Source of the DNA: a virus
Strand: one strand, 5' to 3'
DNA: 47,069 nucleotides
Virus record (IMG/VR): IMGVR_UViG_3300009788_000147
Location: 1 to 47,069 of that record
The stretch's first letter is position 1; each line of letters begins with the position of its first letter. The translations under genes were made by a program, and so were the position numbers. Shown in pieces: positions 31,026-39,509 of the stretch. The notes under the pieces were generated by a model, which was given only the letters and a program-made list of their open reading frames with translations, had not been told where the DNA came from and made no database searches.

Positions 31026-32759
31026 ATGAAGGCAGTTCCAAGAATCCGGGTCACCGCACACAGCGGGCGAGAGTTCGCCTACAAACTGGCTAGCGCGCAG
31101 ACCACCAAGAAAATACGGGACGACTTCCGCAAGGTAATCAGGGACTTCTGTAGGTGGGACCATCCAACCAAGAGCTATATTGGTGCTATTGATGACTTCC
31201 CACGGTTCGTAACGAGTGCCTCTAGCGACTTCCTACTTGATATCAATCACGCTATTCTGCTCGCTGTAGAGAAGCGTGTACTCGCCATACGGGAGCAAGC
31301 TCTATCCCTAGACCAATCTCTACGTTGCTCCGAGCTATTCGACTACCAGAAGGAAGGAGTTAGCTTCCTCGCTGGTAGGACGGCCGCAGGACTCTTTGAT
31401 GACATGGGTCTAGGCAAGACGGTCCAATCCATTATGGCGATTCCGTCTCACGCTACAGAGCCTTGCGCACCAACTATCATCGTGTGCCCTGCAAGTGTCA
31501 AAGGCGTATGGATTCGGGAAATCAAGAAGTGGCGCCCCGCAATCACCAAGGTATATGTGATTAGTGGTCGAGGGAACTTTGTGCCTCCCTCCCCTGGTGA
31601 GGTCATGATTCTCAACTATGAGATACAGCCAGACTTTGATGAGCTAGAGGCGATGCAAACTGAAAACGTTTGGTGCCCAGGCACTATCCTAATCGGGGAT
31701 GAAATCCACGCGTGCAAATCACCAAAGGCAAGGCGCACGAGGGACTTCAGGGCTTTGCGTGAGGCTATTACAAGCCACGGAGGACAGGTCTGGGGCCTAA
31801 GCGGTACTCCACTACTCAATCACGGTAAGGAGCTTAAGGAGGTCACTAAGACGCTTGGCATCTTTACCGAAGCATTCGGGACCGATAAGGACTTCGCATC
31901 CCTCTTTGATGGGTACTACACAGAGAACGGTAAATGGGTAGCCGACTACTACAGTCCTCAACCTGAGTTAGCCGAGTGCCTAAGCGCTGTGAGCCTACGT
32001 CGTCACAAGAAAGATGTGCTCAAGCAGCTACCAGATAAGATTTATGGTACTCCTATTATCGCTGACCCTCCAACTGGTGAGATTGCAGCTATCTGCGATG
32101 AAGCTCTAGAGAGTGACCTAGTACAGCAAGCACTCGAATCCCTCACATCGGATAAGCAAGAGTTTGGCATGGGCGCCTTGGCGATTGCCAGAAAGGCCCT
32201 AGCCACCTGCAAGATACCGAAACTCTTGGAGATTATCGAAGAAGAGTACGAGGCTACTGAGACGCCTGTGGTAATCTTCTCGGCTCACCGTGCTCCGATT
32301 GACATGCTCGCTAAGCGCCCTGGCTGGATTACCGTAACAGGCTCCACATCGCCTGCTAAGCGAGCACAGATAGAGGACGATTTCCAAGCCGGGAAGTACA
32401 AGGGGATTGCGGGCACTATTCGAGCTATGTCAGAAGGTATGACACTGACCTACGCGTCTCACGTGCTCTTTGTAGACCTCGACTGGACCCCCGCACGGAA
32501 CACACAAGCGAGCGATAGAGTTTGCAGGATTGGGCAAAAGAATGCTATCCTGATTCGCACTCTGATTGCAGACCACCCACTAGACATCAAAGTAATGGAG
32601 TGTCTGATTCGCAAACAAGCGGCCTTTGACAAGTCCGTGAATCAACTACCTCATTACCAGCAAGAGGAAACACTAACACCAACGGGCGGCGGAAGTCTCC
32701 TGTACAAACAAGCGGAAGAGCTGGCGATGATTGCCGGACTCTTGGAAGCCCACATCTAA
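31026..32759 (+). CDS. SNF2-type helicase / translocase
   Basis: The 577-residue superfamily 2 protein has motif I FDDMGLGKTVQS (about 124-135), motif Ia TIIVCPASVKGVWIREIK, motif II GDEIHACKS (about 220, DEIH instead of DEAH), motif III WGLSGTPLLN, and in the second half VIFSAHRAP, then VLFVDLDWTPARNTQASDRV and CRIGQK, the SNF2 motif VI. The N-terminal 100 residues are specific. Related phage proteins remodel replication forks (SMARCAL1/UvsW-like). First gene of the replication block; the next gene starts on the last base of its stop. Confidence 0.88.
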   Translation: MKAVPRIRVTAHSGREFAYKLASAQTTKKIRDDFRKVIRDFCRWDHPTKSYIGAIDDFPRFVTSASSDFLLDINHAILLAVEKRVLAIREQALSLDQSLRCSELFDYQKEGVSFLAGRTAAGLFDDMGLGKTVQSIMAIPSHATEPCAPTIIVCPASVKGVWIREIKKWRPAITKVYVISGRGNFVPPSPGEVMILNYEIQPDFDELEAMQTENVWCPGTILIGDEIHACKSPKARRTRDFRALREAITSHGGQVWGLSGTPLLNHGKELKEVTKTLGIFTEAFGTDKDFASLFDGYYTENGKWVADYYSPQPELAECLSAVSLRRHKKDVLKQLPDKIYGTPIIADPPTGEIAAICDEALESDLVQQALESLTSDKQEFGMGALAIARKALATCKIPKLLEIIEEEYEATETPVVIFSAHRAPIDMLAKRPGWITVTGSTSPAKRAQIEDDFQAGKYKGIAGTIRAMSEGMTLTYASHVLFVDLDWTPARNTQASDRVCRIGQKNAILIRTLIADHPLDIKVMECLIRKQAAFDKSVNQLPHYQQEETLTPTGGGSLLYKQAEELAMIAGLLEAHI

Positions 32760-33109
32760 TGCCTACTAACGCACCTATACAGCCAGACACTAACCCCTTT
32801 GCACGCCTCGCTATGGAGATGTACGATATCCCTGGTGAGATGGTAACAATAAAACGGGTCGACTTCGATGCTATTCACAACCGTATCAAGCAGGCTGCAC
32901 AGACTCTTGAGCAACTGAAGATTTCTGAGCAAGCCTTAGCGAAATCAGAAGACCATGCGCAAACCTTGGTGACTGCTAATGAGGCGCACCGATCAAAGGT
33001 TGATGAGCTAGAAGCACGAATCACAGAGCTGTGCAGGGCTTTGAAGGCAGCAGAGTCCGGTCAAATAGTATCGGCGCCTATGCCTGGAGATTCACACCCT
33101 AACCGATAA
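32759..33109 (+). CDS. Coiled-coil hypothetical protein
   Basis: The 116-residue protein has its central two thirds as a coiled coil (IHNRIKQAAQTLEQLKISEQ, then RSKVDELEARITELCRALKA). The N-terminus MPTNAPIQPDTNPFARLAME resembles many small phage proteins. The start overlaps the helicase stop by one base. Confidence 0.55.
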   Translation: MPTNAPIQPDTNPFARLAMEMYDIPGEMVTIKRVDFDAIHNRIKQAAQTLEQLKISEQALAKSEDHAQTLVTANEAHRSKVDELEARITELCRALKAAESGQIVSAPMPGDSHPNR

Positions 33110-33116
33110 GGTAATC

Positions 33117-33311
33117 ATGAAGAAAACTATAAAAGGTGTAGTAAGTGGTATCTTCTGGCTTCTAGCAGCGATGGCGGGTGTGTTCATTTTCTTCTCGCTT
33201 GCCGCGGACGGCTGGTATAACAAGGCAGCACAGCGTCAAGATTTGAGGGCCTACGATGCCGGAGTAGCAGCAGGCCAGATAATGGGCCGCTCAGAGTGCC
33301 GGCACGATTGA
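33117..33311 (+). CDS. Small single-pass membrane protein
   Basis: This 64-residue protein has a basic N-terminus and one transmembrane span (VSGIFWLLAAMAGVFIFFSL, about 9-28), then a periplasm-facing tail with an ending YDAGVAAGQIMGRSECRHD. It could be an inner-membrane accessory protein. Unknown function. Confidence 0.55.
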   Translation: MKKTIKGVVSGIFWLLAAMAGVFIFFSLAADGWYNKAAQRQDLRAYDAGVAAGQIMGRSECRHD

Positions 33312-33520
33312 TGTCCTACCAACTAGAGAAAAGGGTTGAGACGATAATGCACCAGACACGCGAGCAGGTCATGCTAGAGACCGGGTCCTTCAAACTAGGG
33401 CTACCAGAGACTACTCTAGAGAGCTTTGCACGCGCCCTTACCCTATCTTGGGATGCAGAAGTAGCAGAAGCGGCACGCGTCTTAGAGGAAAAGCGGAAAC
33501 GGACACCATGGCTAAAGTAA
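33311..33520 (+). CDS. Small hypothetical protein
   Basis: I choose the ATG at 33311 overlapping the preceding TGA (69 residues, MSYQLEKRVETIMHQTREQV). An ATG 15 bases upstream is also possible. Mostly helical. Overlaps the next gene by 13 bases. Confidence 0.45.
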   Translation: MSYQLEKRVETIMHQTREQVMLETGSFKLGLPETTLESFARALTLSWDAEVAEAARVLEEKRKRTPWLK

Positions 33521-33729
33521 TCAAGAGGACTAACAAGCTCTATGCGCAGCGGTACAAGAGCCGCTTAACCGTGCAAGAAGTTGCCAAGGTGCTAGGGGTA
33601 GATCACTCCACAATCACCAGGTGGGAGAACGGCGATAGGCCTATCCCGACACACCAAGTGGTAGCTCTTGCTAAACTCTTCAAAATCGAAACACACGAGT
33701 TATTCGATACAGGGAATCAGGTGGAATGA
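33508..33729 (+). CDS. Cro/C1-type HTH regulator
   Basis: The 73-residue protein shows the complete XRE helix-turn-helix: LTVQEVAKVLGVDHSTITRW, ENGDRPIPTHQVVALAKLFK, then ETHELF. I choose the ATG at 33508 as start because the frame upstream is not domain-like. Small Cro-like proteins repress early genes; the palindrome at 30955-30970 is a candidate target, which is only an inference. Confidence 0.8.
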   Translation: MAKVIKRTNKLYAQRYKSRLTVQEVAKVLGVDHSTITRWENGDRPIPTHQVVALAKLFKIETHELFDTGNQVE

Positions 33730-34217
33730 TGCTAAGACCAGAAAAGGGTACAGCTTGCTATGAGGAATGGCAAGAGTATGCGGACTATTTGGAGATAGAA
33801 GGAGCCAAACTAGAAGCACAGCTAGAGGAACGCACTAAGGCTGATTTCGTTTTCTCATTCTCACATGTCCAGCGGTGGGCCTACAGAATCGCCAGGATGA
33901 AAGGTTTTCACGATAAGGCGCGCTCACCGGGTGAGGCTATCGCCCTGATTCACTCCGAAGCCAGCGAGTTGCTAGAGGTCTTTCGTAAAGACCCCGATGC
34001 AATGAGCCCTCACATTGAAGACCATTTGTGGACTGTGGAGGAACTTGCAGACATCATCATCCGCGCTATGGATATGGCGGAAGAGTTCCTAGAGGCGAAC
34101 CCTGGTGATATGGAACGCGGGGAAGGCGTAGTAGCCACTAACCTCGGGATGGCAATCATGTCCAAGATTCAGTTCAACGCCAAGCGGCCAAAGAAGCATG
34201 GCGGGAAGAAGTTCTAG
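33726..34217 (+). CDS. MazG-like NTP pyrophosphohydrolase
   Basis: The 163-residue all-helical protein has the MazG-type metal-binding arrangement: IHSEASELLEVFRKD (about 78-92) and TVEELADIIIRAMDMAEE (about 103-120), equal to the ExxE and ExxD pairs. These enzymes hydrolyse NTPs or dNTPs, or lower ppGpp, and phages use them to keep host metabolism active. It overlaps the HTH gene by four bases. Confidence 0.75.
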   Translation: MMLRPEKGTACYEEWQEYADYLEIEGAKLEAQLEERTKADFVFSFSHVQRWAYRIARMKGFHDKARSPGEAIALIHSEASELLEVFRKDPDAMSPHIEDHLWTVEELADIIIRAMDMAEEFLEANPGDMERGEGVVATNLGMAIMSKIQFNAKRPKKHGGKKF

Positions 34218-34394
34218 ATGCGTAACAACAAAACACAGCAGGAGCACCGTAGTAAGATCTATTGCGAGATAAATGTGCTCAACTGGTCTAAGGCTTGGTT
34301 CCGTGCCAAAACACCAAAGAGCCGTAAGCATGCTAAGAAAATGCTTAGACATGCTGTCGAACATTTGGAGGCCAAAGGGCCGGACGCTAAGTAA
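34218..34394 (+). CDS. Small basic protein (58 aa)
   Basis: The ATG at 34218 follows the preceding TAG directly. The product MRNNKTQQEHRSKIYCEINV.. is rich in Lys, Arg and His (SRKHAKKMLRHAVEHLEA), so it may bind nucleic acid. It stops four bases before the primase gene. Confidence 0.55.
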   Translation: MRNNKTQQEHRSKIYCEINVLNWSKAWFRAKTPKSRKHAKKMLRHAVEHLEAKGPDAK

Positions 34395-34398
34395 GTGA

Positions 34399-36162
34399 AT
34401 GAATCCCAAACTGCTAGAGGCTCTTGCGTACCTAGACCAGGGATGGTCGATCTTCCCATGTAAGCCCAACCGTAAAGACCCTCTAGTCGATTGGGGGCAG
34501 TACAGTAAGGAGAGACCCACACGCGAACAAGTTACTAAATGGTGGACTGAGAACCCTGACGCAAATATCGGTATCGTAACAGGGAAGATATCGGGGCTAG
34601 TAGTAGTCGATGTAGATACCTACAAAGGTGGCATACCGGATAGCCTACCCTACACAGGCACGCGAGCTAAGACGGCACGCGGCGGGCTGCACTTCCTCTA
34701 CCGCTATCCCCCTGGCGTTTCCAGTGTCGGGAATACGACTAATGACACACGAGCACCTAACAGCAAAGGTGTAGACGTTAGGGGCGATGGGGGATACATC
34801 GTAGCCGCTCCTTCTGTTACTGAGGACGGAGCTTATGAATGGCTTGATACAAGTGGTCTAGGCCTCGCACCTAAGTGGGTCACGGAAGGTAAGACTACCA
34901 CCAAAGAGAAGCCAGACGAGCACGCAGGATGGCTCTCAGAGATATTCTCTACAGGGTTCAAGGAAGGTGAAAGGAACCAAACCGCCGCACGCCTAGCAGG
35001 TTATCTCTACGGTAAGCGAATCCCGATGGATATCGCTGTTACCATGGCCATAGGGGCCAATGAGAAGAGCGAGGAACCTCTAGAGCTTAGTGAGCTACGC
35101 CGCACAGTTGAGAGCGTCTATAAGACCAGCAAGGCGCGAGACAAGGGCAAGGGAGGACCAGAAGACGAAAGCACCAAAGGAGAGCCATTCAAGGTCATTC
35201 AGATGGCCGAATACATGGCCAAGCATGGGGACTATGTCGCCAAGTGGCAAATCAAGAACTGGCTCCCTGATAAGACTATCGCTTTCGCTGTTGCACCTCC
35301 TGAGCACTATAAGACGTGGATGCTCTTTGACCTCGCCGTCTCTATTGCTACTGGCTGTGACTTTATGGGCGAGAAAGTAGAAGACCCTGGCCCCGTTATC
35401 CTAGTACAGCAAGAGGACTTCCCCGGTCAGACCACTATGCGTCTAGAGGCTATTCTGTCCTCCAAGCTAGGGAAAGTCGAGCCCAATACCGATAGCGATA
35501 CCCTTGGTGCTTCCTTTCCTGCACTCGCTGATATCCCCATCTACTTACCCGACGGCGGACCTCTACGATTCGACAATCCCGATTGCATGGAAGCGCTAGA
35601 GGACTTGCTAAAAGAGCTAAAGCCATCTATGGTGATTCTCGATCCTCTGTATAGTGCAGTTCCGCATGACAACTTCATGGCCGATGCTGTGCCCCACCTA
35701 TTCAAGCTCAAGCAACTGCGCAACGAATATGGGTGCACATTCTTCCTCGCTCACCATACGAATAAAGGCGGCTCGGAAGATAGGCAAGGGCTCTGGGGCT
35801 CACAGTTCCTCAATGCTTTGCTTGAGACAGGGTGGCAGATTCGGGCTACATCCGACAATCCCAAGCACGATAAGGTGAAGCTGATTCGCCACTTCAAAAT
35901 GGGCGGCAGGCCCCCAGTGGTGCAAGTCGATTTCGATATCGACACCACGAATGAACAAGAATATATTTACTCGGCGATAGCCTACAACATCCACACACCA
36001 GAGAGCGCGAGGGAAGGCATGGAAGAGGAACTAAAGAAGACGGGGAAGGTTGATATTTCTAACTATATCTTGGATGTAGAGGACGCTGCGGAGGCTCTAG
36101 TAGGCCTGGCTATGGGGCTAGAGCTTGAGACACTGGACGGGGTTATTTATGAGCGACCGTAA
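34399..36162 (+). CDS. Primase-polymerase / RepA-like helicase fusion
   Basis: In this 587-residue protein the N-terminal domain (1-170) has the PrimPol pattern WSIFPCKPNRKDPLVDWGQY, the catalytic VVDVDTYK (about 70-77) and ARGGLHFLYRYP (about 93-104). The C-terminal RecA-like ATPase has P-loop APPEHYKTWM (about 294), Walker B SMVILDPLYSAVPHDN and FFLAHHTNKGGS, and an arginine-rich late strand. It probably primes and unwinds at the fork. The P-loop lacks the central glycines of GxxxxGKT, but a similar P-E-x-Y-K-T variant is known to me from phage helicases of this type. Confidence 0.82.
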   Translation: MNPKLLEALAYLDQGWSIFPCKPNRKDPLVDWGQYSKERPTREQVTKWWTENPDANIGIVTGKISGLVVVDVDTYKGGIPDSLPYTGTRAKTARGGLHFLYRYPPGVSSVGNTTNDTRAPNSKGVDVRGDGGYIVAAPSVTEDGAYEWLDTSGLGLAPKWVTEGKTTTKEKPDEHAGWLSEIFSTGFKEGERNQTAARLAGYLYGKRIPMDIAVTMAIGANEKSEEPLELSELRRTVESVYKTSKARDKGKGGPEDESTKGEPFKVIQMAEYMAKHGDYVAKWQIKNWLPDKTIAFAVAPPEHYKTWMLFDLAVSIATGCDFMGEKVEDPGPVILVQQEDFPGQTTMRLEAILSSKLGKVEPNTDSDTLGASFPALADIPIYLPDGGPLRFDNPDCMEALEDLLKELKPSMVILDPLYSAVPHDNFMADAVPHLFKLKQLRNEYGCTFFLAHHTNKGGSEDRQGLWGSQFLNALLETGWQIRATSDNPKHDKVKLIRHFKMGGRPPVVQVDFDIDTTNEQEYIYSAIAYNIHTPESAREGMEEELKKTGKVDISNYILDVEDAAEALVGLAMGLELETLDGVIYERP

Positions 36163-36499
36163 GACAAGAATCACTGTAGCTATTGAGAGCCCTTATGCAG
36201 GAGATATTGAGAAGAATGTTCGATATGCTCGCGCGTGCTTGTTCGACTGTCTCACGCGCGGGGAGGCGCCCTTCGCTTCTCACCTGCTATACACTCAACC
36301 CGGAGTATTAGACGACGCGATCCCTAGAGAACGGACGCATGGTATAGAGGCCGGCATAGACCTAGCTTTGGCGTTAGATAAACGCATCGTCTATACTGAC
36401 TTAGGAATCTCCTCTGGTATGGTGTGGGGTATTGAAGCAGCGGAAACCGCAAAGCAGCCTATTGAATATCGGCAACTTGGGACACCTTGGAATGAGTAA
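36149..36499 (+). CDS. DUF7768-type protein (nucleoside deoxyribosyltransferase-like fold)
   Basis: I choose the ATG at 36149 (116 residues, MSDRKTRITVAIESPYAG). The motifs ESPYAGDIEKNVRYARAC, PFASHLLYTQPGVLDD and GIDLALALDKRIVYTDLGIS resemble the Rossmann-like DUF7768 family found in many phages, related in fold to nucleoside 2-deoxyribosyltransferases. The substrate is not known. It overlaps the primase gene by 14 bases and the nuclease gene by 8. Confidence 0.62.
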   Translation: MSDRKTRITVAIESPYAGDIEKNVRYARACLFDCLTRGEAPFASHLLYTQPGVLDDAIPRERTHGIEAGIDLALALDKRIVYTDLGISSGMVWGIEAAETAKQPIEYRQLGTPWNE

Positions 36500-37565
36500 G
36501 AGCAACAATAAGCTCTCCTACTCGCGCATGTACAAGTATCTTCATTGTCGGTATGAGTACAAGCTACACTATCTGGACGGTTTGAGACGCCGGGGCAAGG
36601 TCGCTATCCCGCTTGAGTTTGGCACACTAGGGCATGCGGGTATGGAAGCGGCGTTCCTCTACAAAGCGAAGCACCAAACGGCTCCCGTGTCCGAGATTGT
36701 GAACGCCGGTAGGCAAGGCGTAGAAGCCAAGGTAAAGGAGAACTTCGACAAAGGTTGTGCGGAAACTAAGGAGCAAGTGCAGGATCTTTGGGAAGATGTA
36801 GAGAGCCAAGTAATCGGCGCGCTAGAATGGATTGACCTGGACAGGTGGGAAGTAGTCAAGCACCCTGATACCGGGGAGCCCCTAGTAGAGATTCACCTAG
36901 AGACCGAAGTAGGTGGAGGTTGGGACTGCTTACAGGCTTACGTTGACCTGGTATTGCGCAACAAAGCTAACGGTAACGTGTTCGTGGTGGACCACAAGTT
37001 TCGGAAGGCGTTTCAAGACTATGATAAAGAAGAGACGGCCGTCCAGTTCACTATCTATCAGAAGCTCTTGGAGACACTCGGACTCGACTTCTCTGGGGTT
37101 ATCACTTTCCAGATAAAGAGCAAACCGCCCTCGGTCCCAAAGACTACCAAAGCAGGCGGAATTAGCCGCGCCAAAGTGGCCTGCTCTTGGGAGAGCTACA
37201 AAGGCTTCGTTCTGGCGATGGGTCTAGATCCGGCCGATTATGCCGAAATGGAGTACAAGCTAGCCAATGTCGAGTTTTTCCGGCTCACCTATAGTCACCG
37301 CTCGATTGAGGAGATTGAAGGCACTTGGGAGAACGTGAGAAACATCGCGGCTGAAATGAAGTTCTTAGAGAGCGGACATCTTGGCCCTATCCGCAATCTC
37401 AAGCCCGGCCCTATGGGGTGCGCAAGCTGTAGCATGAAAGAGCTTTGCTTAGCCGAGCTTCGTGGAGAAGATGCCGACTATATCAGGAAATCTCGATATA
37501 GGCACTATGACGATGAAGATACTGTATTCCGTCCTGAAGACGTTATACTATTGGAGGATGAATAG
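36492..37565 (+). CDS. Cas4/RecB-like PD-(D/E)XK nuclease
   Basis: I place the start at ATG 36492 (357 residues, MSKSNNKLSYSRMYKYLHCR). It has the RecB-like layout: N-terminal Ser-..-YLHCRYEYKL, EFGTLGHAGMEAAF, the catalytic VDLVLRNK..VFVVDHKFRKAF (D..DxK) and QFTIYQKLL. At the C-terminus CASCSMKELCLAEL, with the Cys of YLHCR, gives the four-cysteine iron-sulfur cluster of Cas4-like nucleases. Such phage proteins resect DNA for recombination together with a Sak4/SSB pair, which follows here. Confidence 0.8.
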   Translation: MSKSNNKLSYSRMYKYLHCRYEYKLHYLDGLRRRGKVAIPLEFGTLGHAGMEAAFLYKAKHQTAPVSEIVNAGRQGVEAKVKENFDKGCAETKEQVQDLWEDVESQVIGALEWIDLDRWEVVKHPDTGEPLVEIHLETEVGGGWDCLQAYVDLVLRNKANGNVFVVDHKFRKAFQDYDKEETAVQFTIYQKLLETLGLDFSGVITFQIKSKPPSVPKTTKAGGISRAKVACSWESYKGFVLAMGLDPADYAEMEYKLANVEFFRLTYSHRSIEEIEGTWENVRNIAAEMKFLESGHLGPIRNLKPGPMGCASCSMKELCLAELRGEDADYIRKSRYRHYDDEDTVFRPEDVILLEDE

Positions 37566-37771
37566 TGTACACTTTTCTCGGTCCGCCTCCCGTATCCGAC
37601 ACGCAAGCTCGTTTAGCCAATAGATTAGGGATGCCGATACTAGCGTGTCGAATATGGAATCGCTTATATGCTCTTGAGACAACACAGATGAGCCCCGGGT
37701 CTGATATGTCTGTCAATGAATACCGGCGCAGAAACTGGCTACCGCTATGGCACTCAAAATCACCAAACTAG
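37565..37771 (+). CDS. Small hypothetical protein, GTG start
   Basis: This 68-residue protein begins at the GTG that shares a base with the upstream TAG and overlaps the next gene by 25 bases. Its sequence (TQARLANRLGMPILACRIWN) has an HTH-like helix pair, but the match is weak. Function unknown. Confidence 0.45.
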   Translation: MYTFLGPPPVSDTQARLANRLGMPILACRIWNRLYALETTQMSPGSDMSVNEYRRRNWLPLWHSKSPN

Positions 37772-38505
37772 AACCGACTAAGCCGCGAATCAAGGCACTG
37801 ATTTACGGTCCGCCAGGGAGCGGTAAGACAACTCTCGTGGCCACCGCGAATCAGCACGAGGACATGGCAAACCTGTTGATTGCTGATATCGACGATGGCC
37901 TACTCTCTATCCAAAGTGAGAAAGGTATCATTAAGGCCTCGATTGATTGCACTCAAGACTTAGAAGAGCTTCAACAGATGGCAGCGCGCGGGGCGGAAGA
38001 GTTCGAAGGTATTCAGACTATCGCCATTGATAGTATATCCGAGCTGAACGATAATCTCATGCGCGAGATTGCGATCAGGGAGGCTAAGAAAAGCTCGGAT
38101 AGGAAGCCAGACAAGAACGAGATTCAAGACTATGGAGAAGCTACTGCGAGACTCTCACGCGTCCTTAGGTTCTGCCGGTCCCTACCCTTCCATATCATCG
38201 CCACAGCTCATGACAAGACGGATAAGCGTATCGTAGACACGCGCAAGAAGTCCAAGCATGATGCGCAAGTCTTGGCGATTTATCCTAAGCTACCTGAGAA
38301 GTTGGGGACCGCCGTTAGAGGCATCTTCGATTTCGTTTGGTATCTCGATTCCGATGGGGAAGGCGGACGTAGGATGCTCACACAACCTAACGGAGTCATC
38401 GCAGCTAAGACCCGTGGAAACAAGTTCGCGCCCAAACTGGGCAACGTAGTTACTAATCCAAACCTTGCAGAGATCTACTCTCTGCTACTCGAAACAGAAG
38501 TATAG
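37747..38505 (+). CDS. Sak4-like RecA-fold ATPase
   Basis: The 252-residue protein has Walker A IYGPPGSGKTTLVA (about 19-32), the Walker B-like TIAIDSISELND (about 95-106), and FHIIATAHDKTDKR. Size and order match the Sak4 single-strand annealing / RecA-like proteins of phages, which act with an adjacent SSB and Cas4-type nuclease. All three are present here in order. Confidence 0.8.
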   Translation: MALKITKLEPTKPRIKALIYGPPGSGKTTLVATANQHEDMANLLIADIDDGLLSIQSEKGIIKASIDCTQDLEELQQMAARGAEEFEGIQTIAIDSISELNDNLMREIAIREAKKSSDRKPDKNEIQDYGEATARLSRVLRFCRSLPFHIIATAHDKTDKRIVDTRKKSKHDAQVLAIYPKLPEKLGTAVRGIFDFVWYLDSDGEGGRRMLTQPNGVIAAKTRGNKFAPKLGNVVTNPNLAEIYSLLLETEV

Positions 38506-38521
38506 GAAAGAGAACACAGCC

Positions 38522-38974
38522 ATGACACACGATCCATTTACCAACAGCGAAGAAGAAGAGTTTTCCTTTGAGGGTGAAAGCTCCAAGCTCGAAATCGGGG
38601 ATTTCATCCTAAAGGTTATCGATGTAGAAGACGGCACCAGCAATAAGAGCGGTAATCGTATGCTCACCTGGACCTACCAAGTTATTGAGACCGCAGATGG
38701 AAAGGAGGCACCGGGGGCGCATGAACTAAAGGATTATCTCCCGCTCACGGATAAGATGATGTGGAAGATTGAACACCTTTGTGGCGTGCTCAATCTCCCG
38801 CATTCCAAAGAAGGGAATCGCGTCAAGCTCAAGTTCAAGAAGTCTGACGTTATAGGCACATTGTGCCTCTGTACTACCAAGGAAGAAGAGTACGATGGTG
38901 TTATGCGTACCAAGATTGACAAACTCAAGCCGCATCCTAAGGGTGCAGGGTTCAAGGGTGGAGGGTCATTCTAG
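38522..38974 (+). CDS. OB-fold single-strand DNA-binding protein (DUF669-like)
   Basis: I place the start at the ATG at 38522 after AGGAAAGAG (150 residues). The pattern LEIGDFILKVIDVEDGTSNK, then NRMLTWTYQVIETADGKE and HELKDYLPLTDKMMWKIEHL, is that of DUF669-type OB-fold proteins, usually partners of Sak4. The C-terminus is Gly/Lys-rich (PKGAGFKGGGSF) rather than acidic. Confidence 0.7.
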   Translation: MTHDPFTNSEEEEFSFEGESSKLEIGDFILKVIDVEDGTSNKSGNRMLTWTYQVIETADGKEAPGAHELKDYLPLTDKMMWKIEHLCGVLNLPHSKEGNRVKLKFKKSDVIGTLCLCTTKEEEYDGVMRTKIDKLKPHPKGAGFKGGGSF

Positions 38975-39195
38975 TGGCTACGTCAACTAAGATCACTAAG
39001 AAACGCTCGTCACGTTTTACGTCTGTATGCTATAACACGGAAGAGTCCGCCTTGACCGTCGTTTTTCGACATGGCAAAGTGACAGGTTATCATTACCATG
39101 GTGTCCCGGCTTTCGTCTATGCCGAGTTCTTATCTGCGGAGTCCATGGGGCGATACTATGATGACTTTATCCAAGGTCGTTACTTGAACGAGTAG
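38974..39195 (+). CDS. KTSC-domain protein
   Basis: The 73-residue protein begins at a GTG overlapping the preceding TAG. The KTSC-type pattern is SSRFTSVCYNTEESALTVVF, GYHYHGVPAFVYAEFLSAES and GRYYDDFIQGRY. The KTSC domain occurs in lysyl-tRNA synthetase fusions and in small phage proteins. Its role in phages is not known. Confidence 0.72.
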   Translation: MATSTKITKKRSSRFTSVCYNTEESALTVVFRHGKVTGYHYHGVPAFVYAEFLSAESMGRYYDDFIQGRYLNE

Positions 39196-39228
39196 TCGAC
39201 CCTCGCGCGCATACACGTGCGCGCGTAT

Positions 39229-39302
39229 ACCCACGTAGCCCAATAGGAAGAGGCAGCAGACTTAAAATCTGTGCGTTGCGAGTTCGAGTCTCGTCGTGGG
39301 TA
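39229..39302 (+). tRNA. tRNA-Leu (anticodon UAA)
   Basis: This is a canonical cloverleaf: acceptor ACCCACG/CGTGGGT, D stem GCC/GGC with a GG-containing loop, anticodon stem GCAGA/TCTGT with loop CTTAAAA (U33, anticodon UAA), variable loop GCGTT and T arm GCGAG-TTCGAGT-CTCGT. The short variable loop differs from bacterial tRNA-Leu, which has a long arm, so the anticodon says Leu but charging may be unusual. A hairpin CGCGCGCA/TGCGCGCG lies just upstream at 39204-39225. Confidence 0.85.
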
Positions 39303-39304
39303 CT

Positions 39305-39424
39305 ATGGAAAAAAGAACAAAAGTCATTCTCACGCCTATGGAGTTTGTATTAGGGCTACTTGTGTTCGGAGGTGCTGTAACGATAATGGACAGGGTGATA
39401 ATGCACTTTGTAGGCCAGTGCTAG
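39305..39424 (+). CDS. Very small membrane protein (39 aa)
   Basis: ATG at 39305, three bases after the tRNA; the product MEKRTKVILTPMEFVLGLLV.. has a hydrophobic span LGLLVFGGAVTIM. No good ribosome site is seen because the tRNA lies directly upstream, so expression is doubtful. The stretch from here to the polymerase start at 39510 also holds a GTG-start frame (39418-39588) with a hydrophobic start, of low credibility. Confidence 0.35.
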   Translation: MEKRTKVILTPMEFVLGLLVFGGAVTIMDRVIMHFVGQC

Positions 39425-39509
39425 CTATCGGATTCATTCACACGTTGCAAGGTGCTAAGCCCTATGTAGCAATCGGTAATACCCTCTATTGGGTAGGGAA
39501 AGAGATAAA

